Shown piece after piece: positions 5,727 to 7,504 of a stretch of DNA of 7,504 nt. The stretch is taken from assembly GCA_030037185.1 (NCBI GenBank), contig JASHRR010000305.1, positions 1-7,504 on the forward strand. Reading direction: 5' to 3'. Both the position numbers and the translations under genes were made by a program. This stretch comes from Xanthobacteraceae bacterium. Lineage in GTDB: Bacteria; Pseudomonadota; Alphaproteobacteria; Rhizobiales; Xanthobacteraceae. The notes beneath the pieces are model-generated. The model saw only the letters and a list, made by a program, of their open reading frames with translations, had not been told where the DNA came from and made no database searches. Positions within the stretch are counted from its first letter, which is position 1; every line of letters begins with the position of its first letter.

Positions 5727-6797
5727 TCAATCGATCGCCTCCGCCACAGCCTTGCCGCACGCGGCCGTGTCGGCGTTGCCGCCGAGGTCGCGGGTGCGCA
5801 GCATCTTTTCGCCGAGCACGCGCTCGATCGCGTCCACGATGGCGTGGCCGGCTTCCGTCTCGCCGAGATGGTCGAGCATCATCGCCCCCGACCAGATCTG
5901 GCCGATCGGATTGGCGATGCCCTGGCCGGCGATGTCGGGCGCGGAGCCGTGAACCGGCTCGAACACCGAGGGAAACCTGCCTTCCGGATTGATGTTGCCG
6001 CTCGGTGCAATTCCAATCGTCCCGGTGCAGGCCGGCCCGAGGTCGGACAAGATATCGCCGAACAGATTGGAGCCGACCACCACGTCGAACCAGTCGGGAT
6101 GCAGGACGAAGTTCGCTGCGAGAATGTCGATGTGGAACTTGTCCCAGCGCACGTCGGGAAACGATTTGGCCACCGCCTCGACGCGCTCGTCCCAGTACGG
6201 CATGGTGATCGAGATGCCGTTGGACTTGGTCGCCGAGGTGAGGTGCTTCTTCGGCCGCGTCCGCGCCAGCTCGAAGGCAAATTTGACCACGCGATCGACG
6301 CCGATGCGGGTCATGTAGGTCTCCTGGACGACGAACTCCCGCTCCGTATCGGTGAACATGCGGCCGCCCACGTTGGAATATTCGCCCTCGGTGTTCTCCC
6401 GCACGACGTAAAAGTCGATGTCGCCTGGCTTGCGGTTAGCGAGCGGGGAGGGGACGCCGGGCATCAGCCGCACCGGCCGCAGGTTGACGAATTGGTCGAA
6501 TTCGCGCCGCCATGTCACCAGCGAGCCCCACAGCGATACATGATCCGGCACCTTGGCGGGCCAGCCGACCGCGCCGAAAAAGATCGCATCATGGCCGCCG
6601 ATCTGTGCCTTCCAGTCCTGCGGCATCATGCGGCCGTGCTTCTCAAAATAGGCAACGCAGGCGAAATCGAACCAGTCGAGCTTGAGCTCGAAACCATGCC
6701 TCTTGGCGGTCGCTTCCAGCGCGCGCACGCCTTCGGGCACGACCTCCTTGCCAATACCGTCGCCCGGTATGACGGCGATGCGATATGTTTTCCTCAC
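5727..6797 (-). CDS. Tartrate / D-malate dehydrogenase (DmlA/TtuC type, NAD-dependent)
   Basis: 356 residues, close to the usual length of about 360. The start is a GTG at 6797 with GGAGGAG 7 bases upstream. It belongs to the isocitrate/isopropylmalate dehydrogenase fold: IPGDGIGKEV near the N-terminus (10-19), WRREFDQFVNLRPVRL (96-111) and VVRENTEGEY (131-140) for substrate arginines and tyrosine, TSATKSNG (187-194) with the catalytic lysine, the metal aspartates in DKFHIDIL and NLFGDILSDLGP, and HGSAPDIAGQGIANP (283-297) for NAD. The WGSL...FRREFDQxVNLRPVRLxPGVPxPLA pattern and overall sequence track E. coli DmlA rather than LeuB. It would oxidatively decarboxylate D-malate to pyruvate and CO2, or act on tartrate. 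It is cytoplasmic and needs a divalent metal. The exact substrate is not fixed by sequence. It stands alone, divergent from the propeller gene. Confidence 0.93.
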   Translation of the reverse strand: MRKTYRIAVIPGDGIGKEVVPEGVRALEATAKRHGFELKLDWFDFACVAYFEKHGRMMPQDWKAQIGGHDAIFFGAVGWPAKVPDHVSLWGSLVTWRREFDQFVNLRPVRLMPGVPSPLANRKPGDIDFYVVRENTEGEYSNVGGRMFTDTEREFVVQETYMTRIGVDRVVKFAFELARTRPKKHLTSATKSNGISITMPYWDERVEAVAKSFPDVRWDKFHIDILAANFVLHPDWFDVVVGSNLFGDILSDLGPACTGTIGIAPSGNINPEGRFPSVFEPVHGSAPDIAGQGIANPIGQIWSGAMMLDHLGETEAGHAIVDAIERVLGEKMLRTRDLGGNADTAACGKAVAEAID

Positions 6798-7112
6798 GGC
6801 AGGGCTCCTCCACCAGAAAGGCTGTGATATCAGAGGCGCCGGCGCGGCGGAATGGCCGGGAGCAAAGCACTAGTAGCCCCGCGCCGGGGCGCGGCGGCGC
6901 AAATTTCAGCCGCGATGTCACACGACGGAAAATCGCCGCTGGCAAAACGGCCGGCATTGTGCCAGGAAGCCGGCAGTAAGGTAGGAGAATGAGCCGCTAT
7001 CAAAGGTGCGGCGCAACGGCTACCATGGGGGATCGGCTGACCTAGCCGATTGCATCCGTCACCCGTTGCCGTCATCAAGAAACGCACCAAACCGGTCACA
7101 AGGAGGAGAAAC
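6798..7112. promoter_or_regulatory. Divergent intergenic region with inverted repeat at 7032-7050
   Basis: 315 bases without a gene, between two divergently read genes, so both promoters should be here. I cannot place either -35/-10 pair with confidence. A perfect dyad ATCGGCT-gacct-AGCCGAT (7032-7050) lies 63 bases before the plus-strand ATG and is operator-like, as no T tract follows it. A GC-rich palindrome, CCGCGCC-GG-GGCGCGG (6879-6894), and TGATATCA (6825-6832) lie nearer the dehydrogenase. Confidence 0.4.
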
Positions 7113-7504
7113 ATGATGCATCGTTGGTTATTGGGTCTTTCGGTGGCGTTGATCGCGCCCGCGGCGTTGCCGGCCCTGGCGCAGGACGCGGTCCCGCAAA
7201 TCCCCTACGAATCCGTTCCAAACGTGCTGAAACTGCCGCCGGACATGTACCTCGGCGAGGCCACCGGCGTGGCCGTAAATTCAAAAGGCCACATCTTTGT
7301 CTATTCCCGCAGCGGCTCGAGCCTTGGTCCGGCCTACGGCAACGCGGCCTCGCAGCTGCTCGAATTCACGCCTGAGGGTTACTTCGTCCGCGAGATAGGC
7401 AAGAACCTCTACGCATGGTCGTTCGCTCACACGGTGCGAATCGATAAGGACGACAACATCTGGGCCACCGACAAGGGCTCGGACATGATCATCAAGTTCA
7501 ACAA
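7113..7504 (+). CDS. Secreted NHL-repeat / six-bladed beta-propeller protein (N-terminal part only)
   Basis: 130 codons run from the ATG at 7113 off the right edge. AGGAGGAG 5 bases upstream is a near-ideal ribosome site (a second ATG follows at 7116). Residues 1-23 are a signal peptide (MMHRWLLGLSVALIAPAALP, cleavage after ALA, leaving QDAVPQ). The mature part shows NHL-type propeller repeats: GEATGVAVNSKGHIFVYSRS (48-67), LLEFTPEGYFVREIG (82-96), then HTVRIDKDDNIWATDKGSDM (106-125), the blade pattern of a loop, VAVDxxGNIYVxD and xxxKF. Such proteins are periplasmic and related to peptidyl-alpha-hydroxyglycine amidating-lyase propellers. The substrate is unknown and the catalytic residues would lie beyond this window. 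Confidence 0.85.
   Translation, partial: MMHRWLLGLSVALIAPAALPALAQDAVPQIPYESVPNVLKLPPDMYLGEATGVAVNSKGHIFVYSRSGSSLGPAYGNAASQLLEFTPEGYFVREIGKNLYAWSFAHTVRIDKDDNIWATDKGSDMIIKFN

Noticed and set aside
5703..6827. 374-codon plus-strand frame opposite the dehydrogenase
   Set aside because: The minus strand encodes a complete DmlA-type enzyme with all motifs, and the plus frame matches no family pattern.
6822..6835. TGATATCA and surrounding T-N11-A spacing as a LysR-type operator for the dehydrogenase
   Set aside because: T-N11-A is too frequent to be evidence, and no LysR gene is in the window.
1..7504. CRISPR array, tRNA, rRNA or complete insertion sequence
   Set aside because: No regularly spaced repeats, tRNA-like cloverleaf or transposase was seen on either strand.

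Overview
The window is GC-rich and carries proteins of alphaproteobacterial type. The best guess is Bradyrhizobium or a relative in the Nitrobacteraceae. This is inferred from the protein families, the short secreted proteins and the base composition, and no taxonomic marker gene is present.

Layout. (1) Positions 1-1441, minus strand: a UbiD-family prenyl-FMN decarboxylase whose C-terminus runs off the left edge. (2) Positions 1442-2160: a hairpin-rich non-coding stretch with a plausible plus-strand terminator, then two short ORFs that read best as one small gene split by a frame change. (3) Positions 2330-4580: a patchwork of small and damaged genes. It holds two unrelated small secreted proteins on the minus strand, a class I SAM-dependent methyltransferase on the plus strand whose natural N-terminus appears cut off by a one-base frameshift, a 46-residue ORF coupled to it, and a possible remnant of another gene. 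(4) Positions 4581-5033: mostly non-coding. (5) Positions 5034-5654, minus: a serine recombinase that lacks a recognisable catalytic-serine motif and has only a TTG start, so probably inactive. (6) Positions 5727-6797, minus: a complete tartrate/D-malate dehydrogenase of the DmlA/TtuC type. (7) Positions 6798-7112: the divergent intergenic region. (8) Positions 7113-7504, plus: the first 130 codons of a secreted NHL/beta-propeller protein.

How it fits together. The outer genes (UbiD decarboxylase, tartrate/malate dehydrogenase, exported propeller protein) look like intact catabolic chromosomal genes with good ribosome sites. The 3.6-4.2 kb between ubiD and the dehydrogenase looks like an accretion and decay zone: a recombinase relic, frameshifted ORFs, orphan small secreted proteins and long gaps. 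I do not see a convincing new defence or mobile system. The items most worth a second look are the structured region at 1500-1790, the two apparent frameshifts, and the recombinase without its catalytic serine motif.
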